33,330 bases of DNA from NCBI RefSeq assembly GCF_006517435.1, contig NZ_VHQG01000001.1, positions 748,863-782,192 on the forward strand, given 5' to 3'. The notes beneath the pieces are model-generated. The model saw only the letters and a list, made by a program, of their open reading frames with translations, did not search any database and was not told the DNA's origin. Below, in pieces: positions 1 to 9,784 of this stretch; the stretch's first letter is position 1, and each line of letters starts with the position of its first letter. This DNA is from Schumannella soli. Its GTDB lineage: Bacteria; Actinomycetota; Actinomycetes; Actinomycetales; Microbacteriaceae. A program made the translations under genes and the position numbers.

Positions 1-1
1 C

Positions 2-208
2 GTCACTCCCGTCGCGTTCGCCCCCTACGCCTCACCCCCTCGCCCACCCGACTGGATCTTCGAGACCAGCGCACACGACGACCCACCCGACCCGCTGGAC
101 CCGTTCGCCGCGCTCGACCTGCTCGACCCGCTGGACCTGACCGACCCGCTCGACCCGACCGACCCCATCAGAGACCCCTCCGTCGCCCCCGAACCCGCGC
201 CGTTCTGA
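2..208 (+). CDS. C-terminal end of an unknown protein (cut by window edge)
   Basis: The frame is open from the first bases of the window to a TGA at 206-208 and gives about 68 residues. The visible part is rich in proline and aspartate. It contains the short segment PPDWIFET followed by a run of D-P-L-D type repeats (DPLDPF, LDLLDPLDLTDPLDPTDP) and ends in PEPAPF. No domain can be recognised. Third codon positions are almost all G or C, as expected for a real gene here, but such a repetitive tail could also be chance. It lies on the same strand as hsdR, with about 70 bases before a small ORF and 185 bases before hsdR. It does not resemble the end of an HsdM or HsdS subunit. Confidence 0.4.
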   Translation, partial: VTPVAFAPYASPPRPPDWIFETSAHDDPPDPLDPFAALDLLDPLDLTDPLDPTDPIRDPSVAPEPAPF

Positions 209-265
209 GCGCCCGGGTCCGCACGTGCCCCCAAGGCGGTACGCCGCGCCCGACATCCGCTCAGC

Positions 266-271
266 TACGGT
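266..271 (+). promoter_or_regulatory. Candidate -10 (TACGGT) for a leaderless hsdR transcript
   Basis: TACGGT fits the actinobacterial TAnnnT -10 pattern and sits six bases before a GTG at 278. That is the spacing expected when transcription starts on the start codon itself. No convincing -35 is visible. The same arrangement is seen before the hydrolase at 26607. This is an inference from spacing only. Confidence 0.3.
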
Positions 272-277
272 GAGCAC

Positions 278-397
278 GTGAACACCCGGGACGTCGTGAC
301 GCTCCGGCACCTGCACGCGCGCCGCCGCCCCGACGGAACCCGCACCCGTCACACCGGCACCGCCATCCGCCCCACCGCCCGGCCGGCGACGCGATGA
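278..397 (+). CDS. Small 39-residue ORF coupled to hsdR
   Basis: A GTG six bases after a TAnnnT hexamer opens a 39-codon frame whose TGA overlaps the hsdR start codon in an ATGA (394-397). The product (starts VNTRDVVTLRHLHARRRP) is very basic and rich in arginine, threonine and histidine, with no hydrophobic segment and no known motif. The overlap suggests translational coupling: ribosomes finishing this frame could start hsdR, which has no clear Shine-Dalgarno of its own. It may be a leader peptide rather than a functional protein. Arginine-rich reading frames are common by chance in DNA this rich in GC, so confidence is limited. Confidence 0.35.
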   Translation: MNTRDVVTLRHLHARRRPDGTRTRHTGTAIRPTARPATR

Positions 398-3300
398 GCA
401 ACTTCGCCTTCATGAGGCAGACCCTGCCGGCTCTGAGCGACGACTGCGTGCGAGCCGAGTCGTACCTCACCTCCGACCCGCGCACCGCCTGCTTCTACAG
501 CCGCCGCGTCATCGAGAACCTCGTCATCTATCTCTACGAGGTCCTCGACCTCCCGACGCCCTACCGCGACGACCTCGCCGCTCGCGTCGCCGACACCGGG
601 TTCCGCGCGCGCATCCCCGTCGGCATCGCACAGAAGCTCACCACCATCCGCCGCGTCGCCAACACCGCCGTGCACGACTCCCGCCCGATCGACCCCGCCA
701 TCGCCAGTCAGGTGATCCGCGAGCTCTTCGCCGTCGTGATCTGGGCCTCGTACCACCACAGCCCGCACCCCGAGACCGTGCCGCTTGAGGCCGCGTTCGA
801 CCCCGCACTCGCCGCCCGTCTCGCCCCGCTCACCCGCGACGACGTGCAGAAGCTCGCCCAGAAGTTCGCCGAGCAGGACGCCGCGCACGCTCGCGCCCTG
901 CTCGATCGCGACGAGAAGCTGGCCGAGCAGCGCGCCGCCCACGACGCCGAGATCGCCCAGCTGCGACAGCAGATCGCCGCCGCCCGGGCCGCCGCCGCCC
1001 CCGACACGCGCGACTACGACGAAGCCGCCACACGCAGCTCGCTCATCGACGACGCACTGCGCGAAGCCGGCTGGCCGCTCACCGACCCCCGCGACCGCGA
1101 ATACCCGGTCAGCGGGATGCCGAGCGCCGACGGCCGCGGCTACGTCGACTACGTGCTCTGGGGCGCCGACGGCCTGCCGCTCGGCGTCGTCGAAGCCAAG
1201 CGCACGTCCGTGTCGCCCGACGTCGGCCAACAGCAGGCCGAGCTGTACGCCGACTGCCTCGAGCGCGAGTTCGGCCGACGACCGGTGATCTTCTCCAGCA
1301 ACGGCATCGAGCACCGCATCTGGGACGACGCCGGCGGCTACCCTCCCCGCGACATCGACGGCTTCTACACACCCGCCGAACTCGAACTGCTCGTGCAGCG
1401 GCGCCGCACGAAACAGGCCCTGTCGACCGGCATCGTCGACACCGCGATCGCAGGCCGCGCCTACCAGTCGCGCGCGATCAAGGCCGTCGCCGACGTCTTC
1501 GACCGCCGCCAGCGGGAAGCCCTGCTCGTCATGGCGACCGGCTCCGGCAAGACCCGCACCACGATCGCGCTCGTCGATCTGATGCAGAAGGCCGGATGGG
1601 CGAAGCGCGTTCTCTTCCTCGCTGATCGCACCGCGCTCGTCAAGCAGGCGGCGAACGCGTTCACCGAGCACCTGCCCGCATCCACCACCGTCAACCTCGT
1701 CGACGAGCGCGTCACCGACGGCCGTGTCTACGTCTCCACCTACCCGACGATGTTGAACCTCATCAACGCGGTCGACGGCGGGCTGCGCCGTTTCGGCCCC
1801 GGCTACTTCGACCTCATCGTGATCGACGAAGCGCACCGCTCGGTCTACGCCAAGTACGGCGCGATCTTCACCTACTTCGACGCGCTCCTCGTCGGCCTCA
1901 CCGCGACACCCAAAGACGAGATCGACCACAACACCTACCGGCTCTTCCATCTCGAAGACGGGGTTCCGACCGACGCGTACAGCCTCGAGGAGGCGGTGCG
2001 CGACGGCTACCTCGTTCCGCCGAAGGGCATCAGCGTCGGCACACGCTTCCTGCGCGCCGGCATCCGCTACGACGACCTCAGCGACGACGAGAAAGACCAG
2101 TGGGACACCCTCGACTGGGGCGACGACGGACGACCGGATGAGGTGGGCGCTGATGAGCTAAACCGCTTCCTCTTCAACGAGGACACCGTCGACAAGGTGC
2201 TGAGCACCCTCATGGTGGACGGCTACAAGGTCGCCGGCGCCGACCGGCTCGGCAAGAGCATCATCTTCGCCAAGAGCCAGCAGCACGCCGAGTTCATCCA
2301 ACGCCGCTTCGATGTCGCCTTTCCCGAACTGGCCGGCAGCTTCGCTCGAGTCATCACGCACGCCTCGCCCTACGCGCAGCAGCTCATCGACGACTTCTCC
2401 ACCCCCGACAAAGCCCCCCACATCGCGATCAGCGTCGACATGCTCGACACGGGCATCGATGTTCCCGACGTCGTCAACCTGGTCTTCTTCAAGCCCGTGC
2501 GGTCGAAGTCGAAGTTCTGGCAGATGATCGGCCGCGGAACCCGGTTGCGCCCCGATCTCTACGGGCCCGGGCACGACAAGAGCGACTTCCTCGTGTTCGA
2601 CTTCTGCGGCAATCTCGAGTACTTCAGCCAAGACCTGCCCGGCTCACAGGGGCAGATCCAGAAGTCGCTGTCGCAGCGACTGTTCGAGACCCGTGTCGGC
2701 CTGATCGCAGCCCTGACGGGCCGCGACGGCGTCGGCGACAGCGACGACGGCCTGCGCGCGCTGCGCTCCTCCACCGTCGACCTGTTGCGCGACATCGTCG
2801 GCGGCATGAACCTCGACAATTTCGTCGTGCGGCCGCACCGCCGAGCCGTCGAACGGTTCTCCGACCACGCTGGCTGGCAGGACCTCGCCCCCGAGCCGAC
2901 CGCGCAACTCCTCGAGCTCGCCGGTCTCCCCTCCGCGGTGCGCGACGACGACGAGGCCGCTAAGCGCTTCGATCTGCTCGTGCTCCGGCGCCAGCTCGCT
3001 CAGATCGACGGCGACGTGGCCCTCGCCGAGCGCGCTCGAGACTCGCTGCAGCAGATCGCCATCGCGCTTCTCGGGGCCGGCGCCATCCCCTCGGTCGCGG
3101 CTCAGTCGGTGCTGATCGAGTCGGTGGCGAGCGATGAGTGGTGGGTGGATGTCACGCTGCCGATGCTCGAACTCGCCCGTCTGCGCCTCCGCGGCCTGGC
3201 CCGGTTCATCGAGCGAACCCGTCGCAACCCCATCTACACCGACTTCGCCGACGACCTCATCGACGGAATCACGATCGATCTGCCGGGCATCACCCCGGGC

Positions 3301-3783
3301 ACCGACTTCGCACGATTCCGCGCCAAGGCGGGCGCGTATCTGCGCGGCCACCTCGACAACCTCACCCTGCAACGACTGCGGCGCAGCAAGCCGATCACCG
3401 CATCCGACCTCGGCGAGCTCGAGCGGATGCTCGCCGACGCGGGAGGCAACGCGGCCGAGATCAGCTGGGCGAGCGAACAGGACGGCGGACTCGGGGTCTT
3501 CATCCGCCGCCTCGTCGGACTCGATCGGACCGCGGTCACTGACGTCTTCGAGCGCTACCTCGACGGCACCCGGTTCACGGTCGTCCAGATCCGGTTCGTC
3601 TCGCTCATCGTCGACGAGCTGACGAAGAACGGCGTCATGGAGTCCGGCCGGCTCTACGAGTCGCCGTTCACCGACGTCGCGCCGACCGGCCCCGACCAGT
3701 ACTTCGATGAATCCGACGTCGACGCCCTCATCGAGACCATGAACACGCTCACCCGCAGCGCACAGCCGACCGAGGCGGCGTGA
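394..3783 (+). CDS. hsdR: Type I restriction-modification system, R (motor/nuclease) subunit
   Basis: This 1129-residue protein has the HsdR order of parts. Residues 1-125 look like a DUF4145-type N-terminal domain. Residues 145-200 form a charged coiled coil (EKLAEQRAAHDAEIAQLRQQ). Residues 205-330 are the HsdR nuclease domain with D252 and E267-A-K269, the PD-(D/E)xK active site. Then come the superfamily 2 helicase motifs: Walker A ATGSGKT (381-387), DEAH (478-481), GLTATP (501-506), the motif V region DMLDTGIDVPD (682-692) and motif VI QMIGRGTRLR (710-719). The remainder is the C-terminal region that normally docks on the methylase core. In the known complex this subunit translocates DNA with ATP and cuts far from the recognition site. 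No HsdM or HsdS gene is visible; they may lie upstream of the window or be absent. All active-site motifs are intact. It has fewer GGATGC/GCATCC words than the genes after it and a rare CTA codon at 2158, which hint at transfer. Confidence 0.9.
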   Translation: MSNFAFMRQTLPALSDDCVRAESYLTSDPRTACFYSRRVIENLVIYLYEVLDLPTPYRDDLAARVADTGFRARIPVGIAQKLTTIRRVANTAVHDSRPIDPAIASQVIRELFAVVIWASYHHSPHPETVPLEAAFDPALAARLAPLTRDDVQKLAQKFAEQDAAHARALLDRDEKLAEQRAAHDAEIAQLRQQIAAARAAAAPDTRDYDEAATRSSLIDDALREAGWPLTDPRDREYPVSGMPSADGRGYVDYVLWGADGLPLGVVEAKRTSVSPDVGQQQAELYADCLEREFGRRPVIFSSNGIEHRIWDDAGGYPPRDIDGFYTPAELELLVQRRRTKQALSTGIVDTAIAGRAYQSRAIKAVADVFDRRQREALLVMATGSGKTRTTIALVDLMQKAGWAKRVLFLADRTALVKQAANAFTEHLPASTTVNLVDERVTDGRVYVSTYPTMLNLINAVDGGLRRFGPGYFDLIVIDEAHRSVYAKYGAIFTYFDALLVGLTATPKDEIDHNTYRLFHLEDGVPTDAYSLEEAVRDGYLVPPKGISVGTRFLRAGIRYDDLSDDEKDQWDTLDWGDDGRPDEVGADELNRFLFNEDTVDKVLSTLMVDGYKVAGADRLGKSIIFAKSQQHAEFIQRRFDVAFPELAGSFARVITHASPYAQQLIDDFSTPDKAPHIAISVDMLDTGIDVPDVVNLVFFKPVRSKSKFWQMIGRGTRLRPDLYGPGHDKSDFLVFDFCGNLEYFSQDLPGSQGQIQKSLSQRLFETRVGLIAALTGRDGVGDSDDGLRALRSSTVDLLRDIVGGMNLDNFVVRPHRRAVERFSDHAGWQDLAPEPTAQLLELAGLPSAVRDDDEAAKRFDLLVLRRQLAQIDGDVALAERARDSLQQIAIALLGAGAIPSVAAQSVLIESVASDEWWVDVTLPMLELARLRLRGLARFIERTRRNPIYTDFADDLIDGITIDLPGITPGTDFARFRAKAGAYLRGHLDNLTLQRLRRSKPITASDLGELERMLADAGGNAAEISWASEQDGGLGVFIRRLVGLDRTAVTDVFERYLDGTRFTVVQIRFVSLIVDELTKNGVMESGRLYESPFTDVAPTGPDQYFDESDVDALIETMNTLTRSAQPTEAA

Positions 3784-3829
3784 ACTCTCGTCCGGGCCGT
3801 TGCTGACGACCGGCGTCGCCGGCGCGCGT

Positions 3830-3835
3830 TAGCCT
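3830..3835 (+). promoter_or_regulatory. Candidate -10 (TAGCCT) for jetA
   Basis: TAGCCT fits TAnnnT and ends eight bases before the jetA ATG. No Shine-Dalgarno sequence precedes that ATG, so a leaderless jetA mRNA is plausible. The 60-base gap after hsdR also holds a short perfect palindrome CCGGCGTCGCCGG at 3810-3822 but no convincing terminator, so read-through from hsdR is also possible. Confidence 0.35.
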
Positions 3836-3843
3836 CGTGAGCG

Positions 3844-5418
3844 ATGTCGAACACCCGCGCTGAGGGCGCCTACCAGCGCGCGGTCGTCGCCTTCAAGAAC
3901 CCGACGCTCGATCTGCTGCACGGGCACTACGCGCCGTTCGTGGTGGCGATGCTGTCGATCGTGTTCAGCGCCGACCGGGCGTCGGTGGCCGTGGCGGATG
4001 CGCACGCCGAGGTCGCCGAGGGCATGGAAGCCCTCAAGGCGGCCGGCTACGACGACGAGACCCGGCGCATCCCGACCGGGTCCGCGCGCGAGATCTGCCG
4101 CGGCTGGGCGCGCAACGGCTGGCTGCAGACGCAGATCGACGACGACGTCGAGGTGTACCGGCTGACGGCGCACGCGGTCGGCGCGCTCGAGATCGCCGGA
4201 CGCACCGGCGGCGGACGCGCCCGCGTCTCCCGCTCGCGCGTCCGGACGCTACTCGACTCGGTCGACCGGCTCGCGCGCGATGCCGAGATCGATCCTGCCG
4301 AGCGGCTGGCGCGATTGACGGCGCAGCGCGCCGAGCTCGATGCCGAGATCGCCCGCCTCGAGGCCGGCGTCATCGAGCCCGTCGACGACGAGCAGCTGCT
4401 CGAAGAGGCCGAGAACGTGCTTCACCTCGCCCGCGAGCTCCCGGCCGACTTCGCGCGCGTCGCCGAGTCGATCAAGCAGATGCAGCGGGATGTGATCAAC
4501 GAGCTGCGACGGGATGTGCGGCCGACCGGCGAGATCCTGCGCGAGTACCTGCAGCGCGGCCAGCACGTCATGCAGTCGACCCCCGAGGGCCGCGCCTTCG
4601 AGGGCGCGCTGCGCCTCATCGGCGACCCCGACCGCATCGACGCCCTCACCGAGCAGGTGCACCGCGTGCTCGTGCAGCCCTTCGCGCGCGGCATGACGCC
4701 TGACCAGCGGATCGAGCTGGATGCGATCGCCCGCCGCGTCGAGCAGGGCGTCGCCGAGGTGCTGACGGCGCAGCGCCGCGCATCCCATGTCATCACCGCC
4801 CAGGTGCGCACCCACGACCCGGTGCGCGACCGGCAGATCGACGACCTGCTGCGCTCGGTCATGGCGGGACTTCACGAGTGGATGCAGCAGACCGACGCGA
4901 GTGCGGCATCCAGCTCAGACGGATCGCGCTCGGGGCCGGGCTCGGCGGCGAGCGAGCGCGTCGAACCGCTGCACAGCTTCCCCGTCGCCGACATCGGCCA
5001 CCTGCGCCAGACGCTCAACGACCTCGACCCGCCGAGCGCGCCGGCCGCGCTGACCGAACCCGACGATGTCGAGTTCGTTGATGCCGACACCCGCGCCTGG
5101 GGCGGCCCGCGCTACGCCGAGCTCGAGCAGCATCTCGCGAGCCTCGGCGAGCGCTTCGACCTCGCGGACGCGTTCACAAGCGCATCCGACGAGACCCGCC
5201 GCCCCGTCGACCTGCTCGGACTGCTCGAGATCGCCCACCGCAACGGCATGGACGAGACGGATGACGTCTCCGTCGTCGAAGCCGTGCGCCCTGACGGCAC
5301 GACCCGGCGCTTCGCGTTCGGCCGCGTGAGCGCGCTGACCGCGGCGAGCCCGGCCGGTGTCGCGAGCACCGCATCCACTAATTCCCCCGATTCGAGCAGC
5401 GAGGCCGCCGATGACTGA
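3844..5418 (+). CDS. jetA: Wadjet defence protein JetA (DUF3375, kleisin-like)
   Basis: This 524-residue protein matches the DUF3375 family. The N-terminus has the typical [19 protein letters not shown] segment (24-42), followed by a winged-helix-like region ending in the element [18 protein letters not shown] (92-111). A coiled-coil stretch follows at about 150-175 ([20 protein letters not shown]). In Wadjet, JetA is the MukF-like kleisin that links the heads of the SMC protein JetC and carries JetB. The complex extrudes plasmid DNA loops and leads to cleavage of small circular DNA. The last eight bases overlap jetB, and jetC and jetD follow directly. The last 40 residues are a low-complexity Ala/Ser/Thr tail. 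The identification rests on family resemblance plus the complete gene order. Confidence 0.9.
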   Translation: MSNTRAEGAYQRAVVAFKNPTLDLLHGHYAPFVVAMLSIVFSADRASVAVADAHAEVAEGMEALKAAGYDDETRRIPTGSAREICRGWARNGWLQTQIDDDVEVYRLTAHAVGALEIAGRTGGGRARVSRSRVRTLLDSVDRLARDAEIDPAERLARLTAQRAELDAEIARLEAGVIEPVDDEQLLEEAENVLHLARELPADFARVAESIKQMQRDVINELRRDVRPTGEILREYLQRGQHVMQSTPEGRAFEGALRLIGDPDRIDALTEQVHRVLVQPFARGMTPDQRIELDAIARRVEQGVAEVLTAQRRASHVITAQVRTHDPVRDRQIDDLLRSVMAGLHEWMQQTDASAASSSDGSRSGPGSAASERVEPLHSFPVADIGHLRQTLNDLDPPSAPAALTEPDDVEFVDADTRAWGGPRYAELEQHLASLGERFDLADAFTSASDETRRPVDLLGLLEIAHRNGMDETDDVSVVEAVRPDGTTRRFAFGRVSALTAASPAGVASTASTNSPDSSSEAADD

Positions 5419-6310
5419 CGTGACGACCGCGACCGAAGAGACTGCACAGGCCGACGCCCTCGGGACCGACCGCGCCGCCGTCGATACCGACGAGCGCAGC
5501 GCCGACACCGCATCCGCCGACTCTCCCTTCATCGACCCCGTCGCGATGGAGGACGACCCCGACGAGCTGTTCCCCGGCGACCGCGGCGTGCTCGACCCCG
5601 ACGCGCGCCGGGTGCTCGTGCGCCTGCTGCAGCGCCGCTTCCTGCTCGCCGAGCGCTCGCGCGCCGACTGGGCCGTGCTGCTCGAGCACCAGTCGCAGAT
5701 CGAGTCGCGGCTGGGCGACCTATTCATCCGCCTCGTCGTCGACCACGACCGCGGTGTCGCCTACAAGCAGCAGGTGCGCTCCGACGAGCTCGAGGTGCCG
5801 ATCCTGCTGAAAGACGAGGCCTACACGCGCGCCGAGACGCTCGTGCTCGTGCACCTGCGCACCGTCTACCAGCGCGAGATCACGGCCGGCGAGGGCTCCG
5901 CCCGGGTGGATGTCGAAGAGGTCGAGCAGACGGTGCTCAGCTACTACTCCGCGGGCGATCGCGGCACGGCCCGACGTCAGCGCGACATCCGCAACGCCCT
6001 CAACCGCCTGCGCGTCGACGGCGTCGTCGAGGAGGAGTCGGAGGGGCGGTACCGCATCAGTGCGCTCGTCGAGATCCTGCTCAGCTCCGAGCGGCTGCAC
6101 GAGCTGCTGGAGTGGCTGCGCGAGCGGACGGTGAGCGGCGACGACAGCGACGGGCGCGACGAGCTGGATGCGGCGGCCGACGACGCACCGCTCGATGAAG
6201 CCCGGTCCGACATCCGCATCGACGAGCCCGACGACAGCGCGACCAGCGACAGCGACAGCGACAGCGCATCCGCCACCTCCGCCGACCAGGAAGCGCAGGC
6301 CGCACGATGA
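5411..6310 (+). CDS. jetB: Wadjet defence protein JetB (DUF4194, KITE-like)
   Basis: This 299-residue protein matches DUF4194. The ATG at 5411 was chosen because it overlaps the jetA stop by eight bases; longer in-frame starts would lie deep inside jetA. Residues 1-50 are acidic and probably disordered. Residues 60-235 hold the conserved core, including [14 protein letters not shown] (66-79) and the late winged-helix segment [18 protein letters not shown]. JetB is the MukE/KITE-like partner that sits on the JetA kleisin in the JetABC complex. From about residue 240 to the end there is an unusual acidic tail rich in Asp, Ser and Ala, including a Ser-Asp repeat (SDSDSDS) at 6249-6269, which looks disordered and is not expected to be conserved. 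The stop overlaps the jetC start in an ATGA. Confidence 0.88.
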   Translation: MTDVTTATEETAQADALGTDRAAVDTDERSADTASADSPFIDPVAMEDDPDELFPGDRGVLDPDARRVLVRLLQRRFLLAERSRADWAVLLEHQSQIESRLGDLFIRLVVDHDRGVAYKQQVRSDELEVPILLKDEAYTRAETLVLVHLRTVYQREITAGEGSARVDVEEVEQTVLSYYSAGDRGTARRQRDIRNALNRLRVDGVVEEESEGRYRISALVEILLSSERLHELLEWLRERTVSGDDSDGRDELDAAADDAPLDEARSDIRIDEPDDSATSDSDSDSASATSADQEAQAAR

Positions 6311-9300
6311 CCATGCTCGACACGCTCTTCGGTCTCATCCCGGCCGCGTCGCGCGGCCAGCAGTGGGTCGCCGACGACCTGCAGCTCGTGAACTGGGGCG
6401 GCTACGACGGCGCCCACCGCGTGCGCTTCTCGCCGGTCGCGACGCTGCTCTGCGGCGGCTCCGGCTCGGGCAAGTCGACGCTCATGGACGCCTACATCGC
6501 GCTCATGATGCCGCACACGACGCCCTTCAACGGGGCGTCGAACGGCGCCGTCGTGGGGCGCCCGCGCGGAGCCGAGCAGCGCAACATCCTCTCCTACGGC
6601 CGCGGCAAGCTGGATGAGTCGCGCACCGACGACGGCACCAAGATCCGGGTGCTGCGCGGCGACGGCAGCGACACCTGGACGGCCGTCGCGATGACCTGGG
6701 CCGACCACGACGGCTCGAAGTTCACGGCGGTGCGCGCCTGGTACATCCCGGCGAACGCCCGCACCGTCGACGACACCGTGCGGGTGCGCGCGAGCATCGC
6801 GGGCGACTTCGATCTGCGCACGCTCGAGGTCGCGGCCGCCGACCGGATGAGCGACGCCGCCGTGCGCGCGACCGGCCTCGACACCCTCGCGACCGACCGC
6901 GAGTTCTCGGCACGCATCCACACCGTGCTCGGCATCGGCGCCGCCGGAGCCGGGTCGAAGGCGATGAGCCTGCTCGCCCGCATCCAGGCCGGCCAGCAGA
7001 TCACGACCGTCGACGAGCTCTACAAGCGCATGGTGCTCGAAGAGCCGGAGACGCTCGCCGTCGCCGACGCCGCCGTCACCCACTTCGACGAGCTCGAGGG
7101 CACCCGCGCGCGCATGATCACGGCGCAGCAGCAGGTGCGGGCGCTGCTGCCGATCCGCGAGATGCGTGAGCGCATCGAGGAGGCGGGGGAGCGGCTGCGG
7201 CTGATCGACCGGGTCGGCGTGTTCGACGACGCCGACTCACTCGCCTCGCTCTGGCGCGCCGAGCGCCGCCGCGAACTGCTGCGCGAGGTGGAGGACGAAC
7301 TGCGCGACGCGACCCGCACCACCGAGACCGAACTGCGCGAGCAAGAGGTGCTGGCGGATGCGGCCGAGCAGGAGCGCGAGGCGCTCGGCGACATCCTGCG
7401 CGACGCCGGCGGCGACCGCCTCGACACCGCCAACCGCGAGCTGCGCGCGCTCGAGTCGCGTCTCGTCGGCGTGCAGCGCGAGCGGGCCGTCGTCGACGAG
7501 GCCTTCGCCGCACTCGACCGCACCGTGACGACCGAGAAGGCGTTCGGCGCCCTGCACGTCGAGGCGAGCTCGGAGCTCGTCAAGACCGACGCGAAGCGAG
7601 CCGCCCGCGACGCCCACGCCGACGCGACGGGCGCGCGCAAGGATGCCGACCGCGCCCTGAAGGAGCTGCGCCGCGACCGCGAGCTGGCGGCGCGCAGCGA
7701 CGACAACATCCCGCAGCCGCTGCGCGAATCGCGCCGACTCGTGGCCGAGGCCGCGGGCCTGCGCGCCGACGAGCTGCCCTTTGTCGGCGAGCTGATCGAG
7801 GTGCGCGCCGAGTTCGAGCCGTGGCGCGAGGCCTTCAACCTGGCGCTCGGCGGATTCGCCACGACGCTGCTGATCGATGCGGCGACGCTGCCGGCGTTCC
7901 GCCGCGCGATCGACAGCGTGCGCACCCCGCAGCGGCTGCGCTTCCAGGGCGTGCACACGGGCCTGCCCGAGGGGCGCGACGCCGACCCGCGCACGCTGCC
8001 TGGGCGTCTCGACTACCGCTCGACGCCGTTCACCGGATGGCTGCGCGAGCGTCTCGAGAGCCGCTTCGGCTTCGTGTGCGTCGACGACAGCGCCGAGCTG
8101 GGCGCGCATCCCGCCGCCCTCACGATCACCGGACAGGTGTCGCAGCGCGATCGCGGCGAACATGGCGGCCAGGGGCGCGCGAACGTGCTCGGCTTCTCGG
8201 CCGAGCGGCGCATCGCCGAACTGGAAGCGCAGATCATCGCCGCCGAGCGCACCCAGCGTGACGCGTTCGACGCCGAGCGCCGCGCCGACCTCGCCCTCGA
8301 CACCGTCGACATCCGCCACGCCGCCTACGCGACGATCGCGCGACTCACCTGGCAGCAGGTCGACACGGCCGGCATCGAGAGCGAGATCGCCCGCTGGACG
8401 GGCATCGTCGACGAGGTCACCGCCGGCAATCCGCGCATCGGCGAGCTGCGCGAGCAGATCGACGCGAAGCGCCGCCGCGCGACCGAGCTGCGCGAACAGA
8501 TCGGACGCACCCGCTCGCGGCTCGAGAAGCTGCAGGGCGACTGGGCGGCGACGACCGACGACGTGGATGCGACCCAGGCGACCCTCGACCGCGCCGAGCG
8601 CGAGGAGATCGGCTTCGACGCCGCGCAGTCGGCGTACCTGGATGAGCGGTTCCTGGCGCCGAGCGGGGGAGCGGGGGCTGGGACGGGCGCGGGGACGCGG
8701 GCTGACGACGACGACGCGACCGCCGCGACGACCGGCGCCGCCGCATCCAGCGCCCTCGCCGCCCTCGCTCCCTCCGAGCGCCTCCGCCGTTTCGACGCCG
8801 CGCTCGACTCGGCCGGCCGCCGCCTCGACGCCGACCAGACGGCCGCGCAAGGCGTGCTCGTCGAGCAGCGCGAGGCACTGCGCCGCACGCTCGCGAGCTT
8901 CCTCGAGCGCTGGCCCAACCCGAACCTGCTCGCCGACCCCGACCAGTCGTTCGGCGACTTCGAGCGCATCCTCGACGACCTGCAGACCAGCGGACTGCAC
9001 GAGCTCGAGACCGAGTGGCGCGACAGCCTGCTCACGCTCTCGGGCAACGACCTCACGAACCTCGACTCGACGATCAGCCGGTCGCTGCGCGAGATCCGCG
9101 AGCGCATCGAGCCGATCAACGTGATCATGGCCGACCTGCCGTTCTACGACGACGCGCACCGCCTGCAGATCACCCCGCGCGAGAGCCAGTCGACGAGCCG
9201 GCAGCGGTTCCGCCGCGAGCTGCGCGAGGTGCGGGCCGCGATCGAGACGGTCGGGCTGGAGGGAGCGACGCCCGAGGACCGCGACGCGGTCTACGCGCGC

Positions 9301-9774
9301 ATGACGAAGCTGATCGCGCGCATCCGCCGCACCGCCCCCGACTTCGCCGACCTGATCGACGTGCGCAACCACGTGCGCGTCAGCGCCGAGCGCGTCACCG
9401 CGGCCGGCAAGCAGCATGTCGCGCTCTACGACCACATCGGCGAGAAGTCGGGCGGGGAATCGCAAGAGCTCATCGCCTTCATCGTCGGCGCGGCCCTGCG
9501 CTACCAGCTCGGCGACGCCGGAGCCGACCGCCCCCGCTACGCCCCCGTCTTCCTCGACGAGGCACTGATCAAGGCGGATGCGCACTTCACGAAGCGCGCG
9601 ATCGGCGCCTGGCGAGGACTCGGCTTCCAGCTCATCATCGGCGCGCCGAACGACAAGTACAGCGCGATCGAGCCGCACGTCGAGGTCGAGTACGACATCC
9701 TCAAAGACACCTCGGGCCGCTCCTGGGCGAAGCCGAAGGTGGCGGTGCCGGCCGGGGCGCCCGGGTCGATGTGA
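6307..9774 (+). CDS. jetC: Wadjet defence protein JetC (SMC/MukB-like ATPase)
   Basis: This 1155-residue protein has the SMC layout. It has an N-terminal Walker [12 protein letters not shown] (49-59), long heptad-rich coiled-coil arms (roughly 260-440 and 630-800), and a central hinge-like globular part (about 480-600, with [20 protein letters not shown]). The C-terminal head carries the ABC signature KSGGESQEL (1047-1055) and Walker B VFLDEAL with D1084 and E1085. JetC is the loop-extruding motor of Wadjet and acts as dimers with JetA and JetB. A low-complexity Gly/Ala/Thr/Asp segment of about 40 residues (8660-8765) interrupts the second coil region; it starts [20 protein letters not shown] and looks like a local expansion. 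The start overlaps jetB by four bases and jetD begins ten bases after the stop. All ATPase motifs look intact, so the motor should be active. Confidence 0.92.
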   Translation: MTMLDTLFGLIPAASRGQQWVADDLQLVNWGGYDGAHRVRFSPVATLLCGGSGSGKSTLMDAYIALMMPHTTPFNGASNGAVVGRPRGAEQRNILSYGRGKLDESRTDDGTKIRVLRGDGSDTWTAVAMTWADHDGSKFTAVRAWYIPANARTVDDTVRVRASIAGDFDLRTLEVAAADRMSDAAVRATGLDTLATDREFSARIHTVLGIGAAGAGSKAMSLLARIQAGQQITTVDELYKRMVLEEPETLAVADAAVTHFDELEGTRARMITAQQQVRALLPIREMRERIEEAGERLRLIDRVGVFDDADSLASLWRAERRRELLREVEDELRDATRTTETELREQEVLADAAEQEREALGDILRDAGGDRLDTANRELRALESRLVGVQRERAVVDEAFAALDRTVTTEKAFGALHVEASSELVKTDAKRAARDAHADATGARKDADRALKELRRDRELAARSDDNIPQPLRESRRLVAEAAGLRADELPFVGELIEVRAEFEPWREAFNLALGGFATTLLIDAATLPAFRRAIDSVRTPQRLRFQGVHTGLPEGRDADPRTLPGRLDYRSTPFTGWLRERLESRFGFVCVDDSAELGAHPAALTITGQVSQRDRGEHGGQGRANVLGFSAERRIAELEAQIIAAERTQRDAFDAERRADLALDTVDIRHAAYATIARLTWQQVDTAGIESEIARWTGIVDEVTAGNPRIGELREQIDAKRRRATELREQIGRTRSRLEKLQGDWAATTDDVDATQATLDRAEREEIGFDAAQSAYLDERFLAPSGGAGAGTGAGTRADDDDATAATTGAAASSALAALAPSERLRRFDAALDSAGRRLDADQTAAQGVLVEQREALRRTLASFLERWPNPNLLADPDQSFGDFERILDDLQTSGLHELETEWRDSLLTLSGNDLTNLDSTISRSLREIRERIEPINVIMADLPFYDDAHRLQITPRESQSTSRQRFRRELREVRAAIETVGLEGATPEDRDAVYARMTKLIARIRRTAPDFADLIDVRNHVRVSAERVTAAGKQHVALYDHIGEKSGGESQELIAFIVGAALRYQLGDAGADRPRYAPVFLDEALIKADAHFTKRAIGAWRGLGFQLIIGAPNDKYSAIEPHVEVEYDILKDTSGRSWAKPKVAVPAGAPGSM

Positions 9775-9784
9775 GCGTCGGGCC

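Noticed and set aside
349-1950. Long - strand open frame opposite hsdR
   Set aside because: It is the antisense shadow of hsdR. Its product is a Val/Asp/Gly/Arg-rich string without motifs, as expected opposite GC-rich coding sequence.
394-3783. HsdR read as a BREX, DISARM or Cas3 helicase
   Set aside because: The PD-(D/E)xK domain before the helicase, the motif order and the C-terminal region fit HsdR, and no partner genes of the other systems are present.
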